The notes below the pieces were generated by a model. The model did no database searches and had not been told where the DNA came from. It was given only the letters and a program-made list of their open reading frames with translations. From NCBI GenBank assembly GCA_900546485.1, contig URDK01000003.1, positions 7,137-71,136 of the forward strand: a DNA stretch of 64,000 nt, in the 5' to 3' direction. The stretch is from an uncultured Eubacteriales bacterium (GTDB lineage Bacteria > Bacillota > Clostridia > Oscillospirales > Oscillospiraceae). Positions 44,160-52,218 of the stretch are shown piece after piece. Both the position numbers and the translations under genes were made by a program. Numbering within the stretch: position 1 is the stretch's first letter; the number at the start of each line of letters is the position of its first letter.

Positions 44160-45943
44160 CTCCTCACAAATGGAACGCGGATCTGCAACACTGTACCTAT
44201 GCCCTCCTCGCTCTCGATCCTCAGCTCTCCCGCCTGCTCGTACAGCAGCTTGAGCCGGGCGTTGAGGTTGCTTATGCCGATCCCGACCGCCGGGCCGCTC
44301 TCCAGTCCGGGATCGCCGGCCAGCTGCCTGTTTATGGCATCGAGCCTGGCGGCAGACATCCCCTGCCCGTCGTCCGAGACCTCAATGACAAGGATGCTGC
44401 CTTCAAGCCAGCTACGCACGCATATCGTCCCGGGCTCGCTGCGGGGCTCAAAGCCGTGGATTATGGCGTTTTCAACCATCGGCTGAAGCGAGACGCGGGG
44501 AAGCAAGCCGTCCATGACGCACTCAGGCACATCGATAATATAGTCCAGCCTGTCCTGAAAGCGTATTTTCTGTATGGAGAGGTAGCTGCGCACATGCTCC
44601 AGCTCCTCCCTCACCGTGGCCAGAGTCCCCTCACCCTTTATGCTGTATCTGAGCATGCTGCCGAGGGAGGTGGTGATAGTGGATATCTCGGGTATGTCGT
44701 TGACCAGGGCAATGCTGCCTATCGACTGTAGGACATTGTACAGAAAATGCGGGTCAAGCTGTGCCTGGAGGGCGCGTATCACGGCATCTTTTTGCCGGAG
44801 ATTCATTATGTACTCCCTCTGAATGGAGCTCTCAAGGTCGTCCATAAGCCTGTTGAAGCTGGTACCGAGCCGGGCTATCTCATCTGTGCCCTGCACTAGA
44901 ACGCGCTGGCTGAGGTCCTCTATACCGGAGCTGTCCATGGCTTCGGCCAGAGCCTCTACGGGACGGCTTATGGCCCGGGAGGCCGCCGCGGCGATAGCGG
45001 CGGCGATTGCCAGAGCCATAGCCGCGGTGATGAGTATGACGGTGGACACCGAGAGGGCGTCAGCTGTGTATACGCTCTCCGGGATGAGCGAGAGCAAATA
45101 CCACTCAGGCCCCTCGGCATAAGAGGAGACCATGATATATTTCCCGGACTCCTGCTGCACCTCATTGACAGGCCCGGAGCCGAGGCAGGAGGAGAGCGCC
45201 TCGGGAAGCATGCCGCCGGTCAGCGCTCCGGACGAATCGAATATCACTCGCCCGTTCGAGGATGCTATGTAGGTCACCGCGGAGTCGTATGCGCGCACCA
45301 TGCCGGCGATCCCGCCAAGCTCGCTCAGGTCTATCGTTATGAACATGACTCCGGCCGGGGCGAACTGCTGCTCGGTGTTCACGATCCGCCTTGCGGCGGC
45401 GTAGACCTGGGTCCCGCCGGAGTGAGAGTGCCGGAGCGGCATGTGCCCGCTTGTGGGCATGAGCCTCAGTCCGTGTTCCCAGTCATCACTGCTTTCAAGC
45501 AGAGCGACATATTCTTCGGGCAGCGAGCAGCTTAAATAGCTGTCGTAATACCCGGCCTCGTCGCGGGTGGTGTAAAACAGGCGGCCTTTTTTGTCCACAT
45601 AAATTATGCTGTAAAGGTCCTTCCGACTGCTGAGGACCGACAAGAAGGCCGCTTTCGTCAGAGCGGCGTCGGCGTATGCCGCTCCCGAGCCGCGGTGCCT
45701 GAGCAGCTCTTTGAAGTCCTCGTTGAGGTATATGGACTGAAAGAGGCTGTTGAGCTGAGAGTACTCAGTCTCGAGCCTTTCCGCCCCGGCGTCGACAAGC
45801 TTGCTGTTGAGTGCAAAGGCCTGCCGCCTTATTACGGAGAGGGACTGCCCGTGGGTGATGGCGGTGACCGCTGCGAGTGTTGCCGCAAGGAGCAGCAGCA
45901 CCATTGCGGTGAGCCTGTATCTCAGCTTTGCCTGTCTGCGCAT
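44156..45943 (-). CDS. YesM-type sensor histidine kinase
   Basis: The 595-residue membrane kinase has one N-terminal membrane segment (about 12-30), an extracytoplasmic Cache-like sensor (about 31-290), a second membrane segment (about 292-320, Ala/Ile-rich), a HAMP domain, the His_kinase domain with the phospho-acceptor His in LDPHFLYNVLQSI, and a HATPase_c domain (VENAIIHGF N-box; DDGQGM G1; GIGISNLNARLKLLY). It probably senses an extracellular oligosaccharide or the loaded binding protein. It is the first gene of the minus-strand operon, divergent from the binding-protein gene. Confidence 0.92.
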   Translation of the reverse strand: MRRQAKLRYRLTAMVLLLLAATLAAVTAITHGQSLSVIRRQAFALNSKLVDAGAERLETEYSQLNSLFQSIYLNEDFKELLRHRGSGAAYADAALTKAAFLSVLSSRKDLYSIIYVDKKGRLFYTTRDEAGYYDSYLSCSLPEEYVALLESSDDWEHGLRLMPTSGHMPLRHSHSGGTQVYAAARRIVNTEQQFAPAGVMFITIDLSELGGIAGMVRAYDSAVTYIASSNGRVIFDSSGALTGGMLPEALSSCLGSGPVNEVQQESGKYIMVSSYAEGPEWYLLSLIPESVYTADALSVSTVILITAAMALAIAAAIAAAASRAISRPVEALAEAMDSSGIEDLSQRVLVQGTDEIARLGTSFNRLMDDLESSIQREYIMNLRQKDAVIRALQAQLDPHFLYNVLQSIGSIALVNDIPEISTITTSLGSMLRYSIKGEGTLATVREELEHVRSYLSIQKIRFQDRLDYIIDVPECVMDGLLPRVSLQPMVENAIIHGFEPRSEPGTICVRSWLEGSILVIEVSDDGQGMSAARLDAINRQLAGDPGLESGPAVGIGISNLNARLKLLYEQAGELRIESEEGIGTVLQIRVPFVRR

Positions 45944-46036
45944 GTTTTTGCCTCATTCCTTGGTATCTGTGTGGTAGTGTAATTATAACAAATGAGCAGC
46001 CTGAAATAAACCGCATTTAGGGCGAATGCGACAATT

Positions 46037-46076
46037 AGCTAAATGATTTGACACTCAAGCTAAATGAATTAAATAT
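46037..46076 (+). promoter_or_regulatory. Promoter with 21-bp-spaced direct repeats for the YesN-type regulator
   Basis: AGCTAAATGA occurs at 46037-46046 and again at 46058-46067, exactly 21 bp apart (two helical turns), the usual spacing for AraC-type regulators. TTGACA (46048-46053) and AAATAT (46071-46076) with a 17-bp spacer form a promoter interleaved with the repeats, so the second copy lies in the spacer. The start codon of the binding-protein gene is at 46143. Confidence 0.65.
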
Positions 46077-46142
46077 CCCACCCGCCTGCCTCTGCTATAA
46101 TTGAGCCAGCCATGGTGAAACGAAATTGAAAGGATGTGCAAA

Positions 46143-47462
46143 ATGAAGAAGCTTTTGTCGCTGCTGCTTTGCGCTGTACTTTTGCTGGCTCTGCTCTCTG
46201 CCTGCGGAGGTACGGCTTCCACGCCCGAGTCCGACGCGCCCGCATCCCCATCCGGCGAAGAGCCTGCGCCTGAGTCCTCGGCCGAGCCCGTTACCATACA
46301 CCTGTTCCACCAAAAACAGGAGGCCCAGGAGACTTTTGCGAAGATCATCGAGGAGTTCAACGCCGAGTATCCGTATATCACCATCGAGCAGGAGATCGTG
46401 ACGAATGACCCCTCGTCCATACTCAAGGCACGTCTTTCTGTGGACGAGGTCCCGGACATATTCCAGGGTGCCCTCGATACCATGGACATTGCCCAGGGCG
46501 GGTACATTTTGGACCTGGCCGGAGAACCCTTCCTTGACAATATAACCGACGAAGCGCTCAACGACTCGTCCTTTACCGACTCCGAAGGCCATACCTGGGC
46601 CATGCCCGTTGACGGAAGCTGCGAGGGCATATTCTACAACAAGGACATATTCGCGGAATACGGCCTGACGCCCCCGACCACTATCTCCGAGTTCGACGAG
46701 CTGATAGCGACGCTTGAAGCAAACGGCGTAACACCGTTTGCCCTGGGCTTCAAGGATTCCTGGACGATAAAGCCCATCACCCTGGTGGCCGCATCACCCG
46801 CGGTGTATGGCCTTGACTCCGATTGGAACGAAAAGAAGACCGACGGCGAGGTCAGCTTTGCCGGCAGCGAGGCCTGGGCCACGACGTTTGAAATGCTCAT
46901 GAAGGTCTATGAGCACGGCAATACTGACACGGCCTTTGACACGGACTACAACACCGCCTGCGCCATGGTCGCCAACGGCGAGGCTGCCATGATGGTGCAG
47001 GGCCTCTGGGCGCTCGAGCCGATAAAGAGCATCAATCCCGATGTGAACCTCGGCATGATGGCCATGCCCATATCCGAGAATCCCGAGGAGACAAAGCTCT
47101 TCCAGTTCCCGGACTTCGGCCTGAGCATCTCCGCTACCACGCCGTATACGGAAGAGTGCAAGCTCTTCCTGGAGTTCCTCACCCGGCCCGAGATAGCGGA
47201 GCTCTGGTGCAGCACGGCAAAGCTCTTCTCCTCGGTGGAGGGCGTCTCCGTTGAGTTCGACCCGCTGGCTGCCGACGTCAACGCCTACATCGACTCCGGA
47301 ATGGTCAGCACCCAGGCCGACCGCGGCTGGCCGACTGCTTTCCAGCCCGAATATGAGGCTGTACTGCCCAGCTACCTGCTCGGGAACATCTCTCTGGAGG
47401 AGGCCCTTGCCACCCTGGACTCCGCCTGGGATATGGCCATAGCCGCCAGCGGACAGAGCTGA
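46143..47462 (+). CDS. ABC transporter sugar-binding lipoprotein (family 1)
   Basis: The 439-residue protein begins with a lipoprotein signal peptide (MKKLLSLLLCAVLLLALLSA, then the lipobox Cys). The mature part is a type 1 solute-binding protein of the maltose/raffinose/CUT1 class, with a conserved ITIEQEIVTND-type strand, the VPDIFQG segment, and the FYNKDIF/YGLTPPTT hinge region. It is anchored outside the membrane and delivers an alpha-glucan or oligosaccharide to the two permeases. ATG 46143 is chosen for its spaced AAAGGA site. A hairpin follows before the permeases. Confidence 0.9.
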   Translation: MKKLLSLLLCAVLLLALLSACGGTASTPESDAPASPSGEEPAPESSAEPVTIHLFHQKQEAQETFAKIIEEFNAEYPYITIEQEIVTNDPSSILKARLSVDEVPDIFQGALDTMDIAQGGYILDLAGEPFLDNITDEALNDSSFTDSEGHTWAMPVDGSCEGIFYNKDIFAEYGLTPPTTISEFDELIATLEANGVTPFALGFKDSWTIKPITLVAASPAVYGLDSDWNEKKTDGEVSFAGSEAWATTFEMLMKVYEHGNTDTAFDTDYNTACAMVANGEAAMMVQGLWALEPIKSINPDVNLGMMAMPISENPEETKLFQFPDFGLSISATTPYTEECKLFLEFLTRPEIAELWCSTAKLFSSVEGVSVEFDPLAADVNAYIDSGMVSTQADRGWPTAFQPEYEAVLPSYLLGNISLEEALATLDSAWDMAIAASGQS

Positions 47463-47478
47463 ATCGTTTGACCTCAAA

Positions 47479-47515
47479 CAGGGCATGGAAGCCGCCGGCT
47501 TCCATGCCCTGTCTT
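47479..47515 (+). terminator. Intercistronic hairpin after binding-protein gene
   Basis: A perfect 15-bp stem (47479-47493 with 47497-47511) and GTCTTT tail lie between the binding-protein and permease genes. Partial termination here would make binding protein in excess of permeases, as in other CUT1 operons. Confidence 0.75.
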
Positions 47516-47529
47516 TAAAGGAGCACAGT

Positions 47530-48411
47530 ATGCACAAAGTAAAACTCAGACAAAATGCGGCATATTCGGCCTTTATCCTGCCGGCGGCCGCGGTGTTTGC
47601 GGCGTTTTTCATCTTTCCGTTTTTCAAAAGCATCTGGCTGTCGCTGACCGACGCCTACGGTTACCGGCAGGACATAAATTTCATCGGCCTGAAGAACTAC
47701 GCAGAGGCCCTGTCAAACAAGGCTTTCCTCAGCTCCCTTTGGGTCACTGTCAAATACACAGCCCTGGTGACAGTTGCGGCAAATGTTGTGGCGCTGCTGC
47801 TGGCCTTCCTGCTGGACGGGAGCACGCGCTTTAAAAAGCTGTTCCGGACGATCTTCTTCCTGCCGAATCTGATGAGCCTGATAATAGTGGGCTTTGTGTG
47901 GGTCTTTCTGTACGGAGGCGTATACCGCTCGTTTGCAGATCTGATCGGCCTGCCCGAGGCGCTCAGGGTGAGCTGGCTCGGACCGGATATGGCCCTGATA
48001 TCCATAGCGGCGACGGCGGTGTGGCAGTGCGCCGGCTATTATATGCTTATCTACATCGCGGGCTTGCAAAGCATATCCGGCGAGGTGATAGAAGCGGCCA
48101 GAATAGACGGCGCCGGAACATGGGACATCATACGGCACATCAAACTGCCCCTGCTCGCACCGGTTATATTCATGAACACGCTGCTGCTCGTGACCTCATG
48201 CTTCAAGACCTTCGACATACCGATGGCCATGACCTCCGGCGGCCCGGCCGGCGCCACAACCACCATAGCGCTTCAAATCTACAACACGGGTTTCAGAGCC
48301 AACAGGACCGGCTATGCCACGGCGCAGTCGGTAATTTTGTTCCTCATCATCTGCGCGATAACAGCTGCGCTCTATATCTTTCAAAACAGGCGAGGGGAGG
48401 CGGTTGAATGA
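47530..48411 (+). CDS. ABC sugar permease, MalF/UgpA type
   Basis: The 293-residue protein has six hydrophobic segments and the EAA loop that contacts the ATPase (EAARIDGAGTWDIIRHIKLP). It is one of two pore subunits for the sugar importer. ATG 47530 has an AAAGGAGC ribosome site; the 15 upstream codons lie in the hairpin. Overlaps the next permease by 4 bp. No ATPase gene is linked, so a shared MsmX-type ATPase encoded elsewhere is probably used. Confidence 0.9.
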   Translation: MHKVKLRQNAAYSAFILPAAAVFAAFFIFPFFKSIWLSLTDAYGYRQDINFIGLKNYAEALSNKAFLSSLWVTVKYTALVTVAANVVALLLAFLLDGSTRFKKLFRTIFFLPNLMSLIIVGFVWVFLYGGVYRSFADLIGLPEALRVSWLGPDMALISIAATAVWQCAGYYMLIYIAGLQSISGEVIEAARIDGAGTWDIIRHIKLPLLAPVIFMNTLLLVTSCFKTFDIPMAMTSGGPAGATTTIALQIYNTGFRANRTGYATAQSVILFLIICAITAALYIFQNRRGEAVE

Positions 48412-49238
48412 AGGCCGGGCATCCGCGGCGCAGAGGCGAGGCGGCGGCCACCGTCGTTACAGCCTTGCTGGCGCTCATTTTCTTCCTCCCCGTGCTTATC
48501 GCGGTGATAAATTCGTTCAAGACGAACGGTGAGATCCTGGCCTCCGCCATAGCGCTGCCGGAGACGCCTACTCTCGAAAACTACAAGACCGTGATAGAGG
48601 CATCGGACTTCCCCAGCGCCTTTCTCGGCTCATGCCTGGTGACCGGCGGCGGCATCGTGCTGAATCTGGTCGTGAGTTCGCTTGCGGGTTACGCGCTCGC
48701 GCGCTGGAAGTCGGTGTGGTCGCATGTGCTGACGCTTGTCTTTCTATCCTCCATGTTCGTGCCGTTCCACACCATCATGATAGCCCTGCTGTCCACCGCA
48801 AAAAGCCTGGGCCTCACGGGACATCTCTGGGGGCTCGTGCTCATATACTGCGGGCTTCAGTGCACCATACCCATTTTCCTCATAAAAGGGTTCGTGTCCT
48901 CGGTGCCGAAGGAGCTTGAGGAGGCCGCCATGATAGACGGCTGCGGCATCGCACAGTGCTTTTTCCTGGTGGTGCTGCCCCTGCTGAAGCCCATTCTGGC
49001 CACTGTGGCGGTCCTGAACGCGCTGTGGATATGGAATGACTATCTCCTGCCCTATCTCATACTTGCAAGGCCCGCGACCATACCGCTGAGCCAGATGTAT
49101 TTCTACGGGCAGTACAACCAGCAGTGGAACCTGATAATGGCCGGTTTTGTCGTCTCAACGCTGCCGGTAGTGGTCTTTTTCCTTTGCATGCAAAAGCACG
49201 TTATAAACGGCATCGCCGCCGGAGCGGTCAAGGGCTGA
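48408..49238 (+). CDS. ABC sugar permease, MalG type
   Basis: The 276-residue protein has six hydrophobic segments and the EAA motif EEAAMIDGCGIAQCFFLVVLP. It pairs with the preceding permease to form the importer's transmembrane channel. The ATGA overlap at 48408-48411 couples translation of the two. The amylase gene follows 45 bp later on the same strand. Confidence 0.92.
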   Translation: MKAGHPRRRGEAAATVVTALLALIFFLPVLIAVINSFKTNGEILASAIALPETPTLENYKTVIEASDFPSAFLGSCLVTGGGIVLNLVVSSLAGYALARWKSVWSHVLTLVFLSSMFVPFHTIMIALLSTAKSLGLTGHLWGLVLIYCGLQCTIPIFLIKGFVSSVPKELEEAAMIDGCGIAQCFFLVVLPLLKPILATVAVLNALWIWNDYLLPYLILARPATIPLSQMYFYGQYNQQWNLIMAGFVVSTLPVVVFFLCMQKHVINGIAAGAVKG

Positions 49239-49283
49239 TCCGCCGGATGACAGCGGATATTCAAAAAGACAGGAGCAGAGAGC

Positions 49284-51044
49284 ATGGGATACTCAAAGCA
49301 GAGCCTCAACGAGCGAGACACGGTCTATATGCTCATAACGGACCGCTTTTTTGACGGCGACAGCGGCAACAACGGAGTTCTGGGCGAAGAATACCGCCCC
49401 GGAAACCTCCGCTACTACCAAGGGGGAGACTGGGCCGGGCTGAGGCAAAAGCTGCCGTATATCAAAAGGCTCGGCTTTACGGCTATATGGATGACGGCCC
49501 CACAGGACAACGAAAAGTTCAGCCGCACAGGCGACGAGGCGGGCTATCACGGGTACTATACCAGGGACTTCAACAGCCCCAACCCCCACTTCGGCACCGC
49601 ATCGGAGCTGGAGGGGCTCATGGCCGAGGCTGACTGCCTCGGCCTGAAGGTCATAATCGACGCACAGCTCAATCACACCGCGGACTATCTGGAATACCCC
49701 TCGCTCACCTACGATCCCCCCGAATACCGTCCGGCGCCTCCCTTTGACGATCCGGCCTGGTATCACAACAAGCCGAACATCGTGGACTTTGACGATGCCC
49801 ATGAGGCTCAAAATTACAGTCTCGGCGGCCTTGACGATCTTGCGCAGGAGAATCCGGCGTGCTGGGCGGCTCTCATGGCCGCCTACTGGGAGTCAAAAAC
49901 CGGGAGCGGCTGGTTTTCATACGGCTTTGCGGGCTCCAGAGTAGACGCTGTCGTGGAAATACCGCCAGAGTATCTGACGCTCTACGAAAAACACACGGGC
50001 AAGCCCGCCTTCGGTGAGGCCTTCACAGGCTCAGTCGACGAAAACTCGGCCATACAGCAGTATATGTGGGGCATGCTGGACTTCCCGCTGTACTTTCAGA
50101 TGAACAAGGTGTTTTGCAGGTCTGAAAGCTGGAGCAACATCAAATGGGTGTTTGACCAGGATGAAAAATATAAAAATGCCCACCGCCTATTCACGTTCAT
50201 CGACAACCACGACCGGGCCCGTTTCCTAGCCAACGCCGGTGCTGACCGCGCGAAACTCAGAATGGCGCTTGCCTTCCTCTACGCGGCAAGGGGCATACCT
50301 GTGGTGTACTACGGCACGGAGCAGAACATGGCCGGGGATCTCCTGTACTCGGAGGCCACGCTGAACACCAGCAACCGCCAGGTGATGACCTCTTTCGACG
50401 AAGGCGGCGCAACATATGTATATATCCAGCGGCTCAATGAACTCAGGCAGGCATACCCGGATGTCTTTGTTGACGGCATCCAGTTCGAGCTTTATTTCCG
50501 CAGCAACGACCCAGTCTACGCCTTCTGCAGGCAGAGCGTAGCGGCCGGAGACACGGCGGTGTGTATATTCAATAACTCGCCGATAGCCCAAAGCAGGACG
50601 ATATCTCTTGAAATGGCCGGAATAAAAGCCGGAACACTGTTGACGGATCTGCTGGACACAAGCTGCGTGATACGCGCACAAAAGAAGAAAGCCGCTGATG
50701 CTGTGACTGTTGACGTCACCGTCCCGGCAAACAGCGCCCTGCTGCTCATCAGCGGGCGCCCGGCGGAGTATCATTGCCCGGCCATCACGCAAACCAAAAT
50801 GATCATCCATTGCGACACGGGCTTTGGTCACGAGCTGTTCGTCCGCGGCGACACTTTTCCGCTCAGCTGGGAGCGCGGCATACGCTGCCAAAACATCAAC
50901 GCAGATACCTGGCAGTTTGTAACCGAGAGGCTGGAAACCGGCAGCCTTGAATTCAAGCTCCTGATAGACGACGCAAAATGGGAGACCGGGCCTAACCACA
51001 AAGCGCGCGCCGGCGAGACAATAGAGCTTTGGCTGAGGTTTTGA
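49284..51044 (+). CDS. GH13 alpha-amylase-family hydrolase with C-terminal starch-binding-like domain
   Basis: The 586-residue GH13 enzyme has catalytic Asp221 (GSRVDAV), Glu245 (FGEAF) and Asp310 (IDNHD), plus GLDDLAQENP, typical of the GH13_2 branch (CGTase and maltogenic amylase). There is no signal peptide, so it acts in the cytoplasm on imported oligosaccharides. The last about 90 residues (KMIIHCDTGFGHELFVRGD... KLLIDDAKWETGPNH) look like a CBM20-type domain, unusual in an intracellular enzyme. An ACAGGAGCAG ribosome site precedes the ATG. The last gene of the uptake operon. Confidence 0.9.
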   Translation: MGYSKQSLNERDTVYMLITDRFFDGDSGNNGVLGEEYRPGNLRYYQGGDWAGLRQKLPYIKRLGFTAIWMTAPQDNEKFSRTGDEAGYHGYYTRDFNSPNPHFGTASELEGLMAEADCLGLKVIIDAQLNHTADYLEYPSLTYDPPEYRPAPPFDDPAWYHNKPNIVDFDDAHEAQNYSLGGLDDLAQENPACWAALMAAYWESKTGSGWFSYGFAGSRVDAVVEIPPEYLTLYEKHTGKPAFGEAFTGSVDENSAIQQYMWGMLDFPLYFQMNKVFCRSESWSNIKWVFDQDEKYKNAHRLFTFIDNHDRARFLANAGADRAKLRMALAFLYAARGIPVVYYGTEQNMAGDLLYSEATLNTSNRQVMTSFDEGGATYVYIQRLNELRQAYPDVFVDGIQFELYFRSNDPVYAFCRQSVAAGDTAVCIFNNSPIAQSRTISLEMAGIKAGTLLTDLLDTSCVIRAQKKKAADAVTVDVTVPANSALLLISGRPAEYHCPAITQTKMIIHCDTGFGHELFVRGDTFPLSWERGIRCQNINADTWQFVTERLETGSLEFKLLIDDAKWETGPNHKARAGETIELWLRF

Positions 51045-51114
51045 AATTGAGCAGCCGAGCATTGCTGGTATGCGCACTTTCGCTGTTACGATGATACATG
51101 CCACAATAAATTGA

Positions 51115-51152
51115 AGAACCTGCTGCAGATTTATGCCTCTGCGGCAGGTTCT
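51115..51152. terminator. Hairpin between convergent genes
   Basis: About 13 base pairs (51115-51127 with 51139-51152, one G-U) without a clear T run, between the amylase and the Cys-motif gene. Confidence 0.5.
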
Positions 51153-51155
51153 AAA

Positions 51156-51500
51156 TCATTGTTTTACATTGATTCCTAAGTGTTTGCACTTTTCGCTGAG
51201 CTCGATGTATGAAATGTACCACACAGGTACATCGTTGCTTAGTGCGCAGCATTTGGAGCATGGCCGGTAAGTTCTATAGGCCTCAAACATATGTTTCTCA
51301 ATATAAGCAGAGCTACAGCCTTGGACCTGATGATAACACTTTCCGCTTGCTGAACAGTAGACTGTAAAGCTTCCATATTTAGACTTGCCATTATCTTTAG
51401 GCAGATGCCCTTCAAAAACTATGTTCTGCGGAACGCCAGCAAATTCTCTGATACTTGAATTGTTTAGTTGGCTCAGTAATTCAGATTTTTCAGTTTCCAA
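51156..51500 (-). CDS. Hypothetical protein with C-terminal Cys motif, start uncertain
   Basis: This 114-residue frame has a charged helical N-terminus and a C-terminal Cys domain (GKCYHQVQGCSSAYIEKHMF, then YRTYRPCSKC). That pattern, K-x-Y-H...C...C-x2-C, is the same as in the anchored protein at 2001-2564. The only usual start codon is TTG 51500, without a clear ribosome site. The frame is open upstream to about 51602, overlapping the NUDIX gene end, with a strongly charged SKSEQKKQQGLEHAERQRQ. So the N-terminus may be lost or the gene may be a fragment. Confidence 0.5.
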   Translation of the reverse strand: METEKSELLSQLNNSSIREFAGVPQNIVFEGHLPKDNGKSKYGSFTVYCSASGKCYHQVQGCSSAYIEKHMFEAYRTYRPCSKCCALSNDVPVWYISYIELSEKCKHLGINVKQ

Positions 51501-51565
51501 TTGCCGCTGCCGCTCTGCGTGCTCGAGGCCCTGTTGCTTTTTCTGTTCGCTTTTACTCTTGCATA

Positions 51566-52006
51566 TTATTTCTTCCCATATGTATTCCTCCGCACACGCT
51601 TAGATTCATCAAACCGATCCAGCCTGTAGGCAGCTTTTATCCTTGCTAATATCACTTCATCCGCCGGGCAGAAGTCGTAGCTTTCGACTTCTCCGGGCGT
51701 TATCCAGCGCAGGTCATTGTGCTCAAGCAGCTGCGGCTCGCCATCGGCTATGCGGGCATTTAAAAGTGTGAGGTGTACGGTGAGATCGGGGTAGACGTGC
51801 GTGACTTCGGTGAACACATCCCCGACGGCAACGGTGATGCCTAGCTCCTCGCGGCACTCGCGCTCGAGGGCCAGCTCTTTTGTCTCACCGGGTTCGACCT
51901 TGCCGCCCACAAACTCCCACAGCAGTCCCCGCGCCTTATGCGCCGGGCGCTGGCATATCATGAACTTTCCGCTCTCCCAGATAAGGGCCGCTACTACTTC
52001 GGTCAT
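51566..52006 (-). CDS. MutT-type NUDIX hydrolase
   Basis: The 146-residue protein has the full Nudix box GGKVEPGETKELALERECREELGI (reported here in two parts: GGKVEPGE and RECREELG), and starts TEVVAALIWESGKFMICQR as in 8-oxo-dGTP diphosphatases. It cleans oxidised nucleotides in the cytoplasm. It ends inside the open frame of the Cys-motif gene. It is a common passenger of Clostridia genomes; no special link to its neighbours is visible. Confidence 0.9.
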   Translation of the reverse strand: MTEVVAALIWESGKFMICQRPAHKARGLLWEFVGGKVEPGETKELALERECREELGITVAVGDVFTEVTHVYPDLTVHLTLLNARIADGEPQLLEHNDLRWITPGEVESYDFCPADEVILARIKAAYRLDRFDESKRVRRNTYGKK

Positions 52007-52151
52007 ATGTCTCGCCTCGATTCGATGGGGATGGGCAAATTATACCACTCACTTTTCATTTTTGCCACTGTGGAGCAATTAAACATCCCTTTAGCCTTCT
52101 GCGCTTAATCAATTCTTGTTTTTGAAGAATCGTCATATATCTGCCTCAGGC

Positions 52152-52180
52152 TTGCCAGTGCATTGTGCTTTTGCTATCCT
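52152..52180 (+). promoter_or_regulatory. Promoter of the large PLD-like gene
   Basis: TTGCCA (52152-52157), a 17-bp spacer and TATCCT (52175-52180). It supports the TTG start at 52219 because the earlier ATG at 52165 lies between the two boxes. Confidence 0.55.
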
Positions 52181-52218
52181 ATATGCAGGAATTTACCTTT
52201 CAATTGGAGGCGAGCCAT

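Noticed and set aside
52165..52218. ATG 52165 as start of the large PLD-like protein
   Set aside because: It lies between the -35 and -10 boxes of the gene's promoter and has no ribosome site; TTG 52219 has GGAGG at good spacing.
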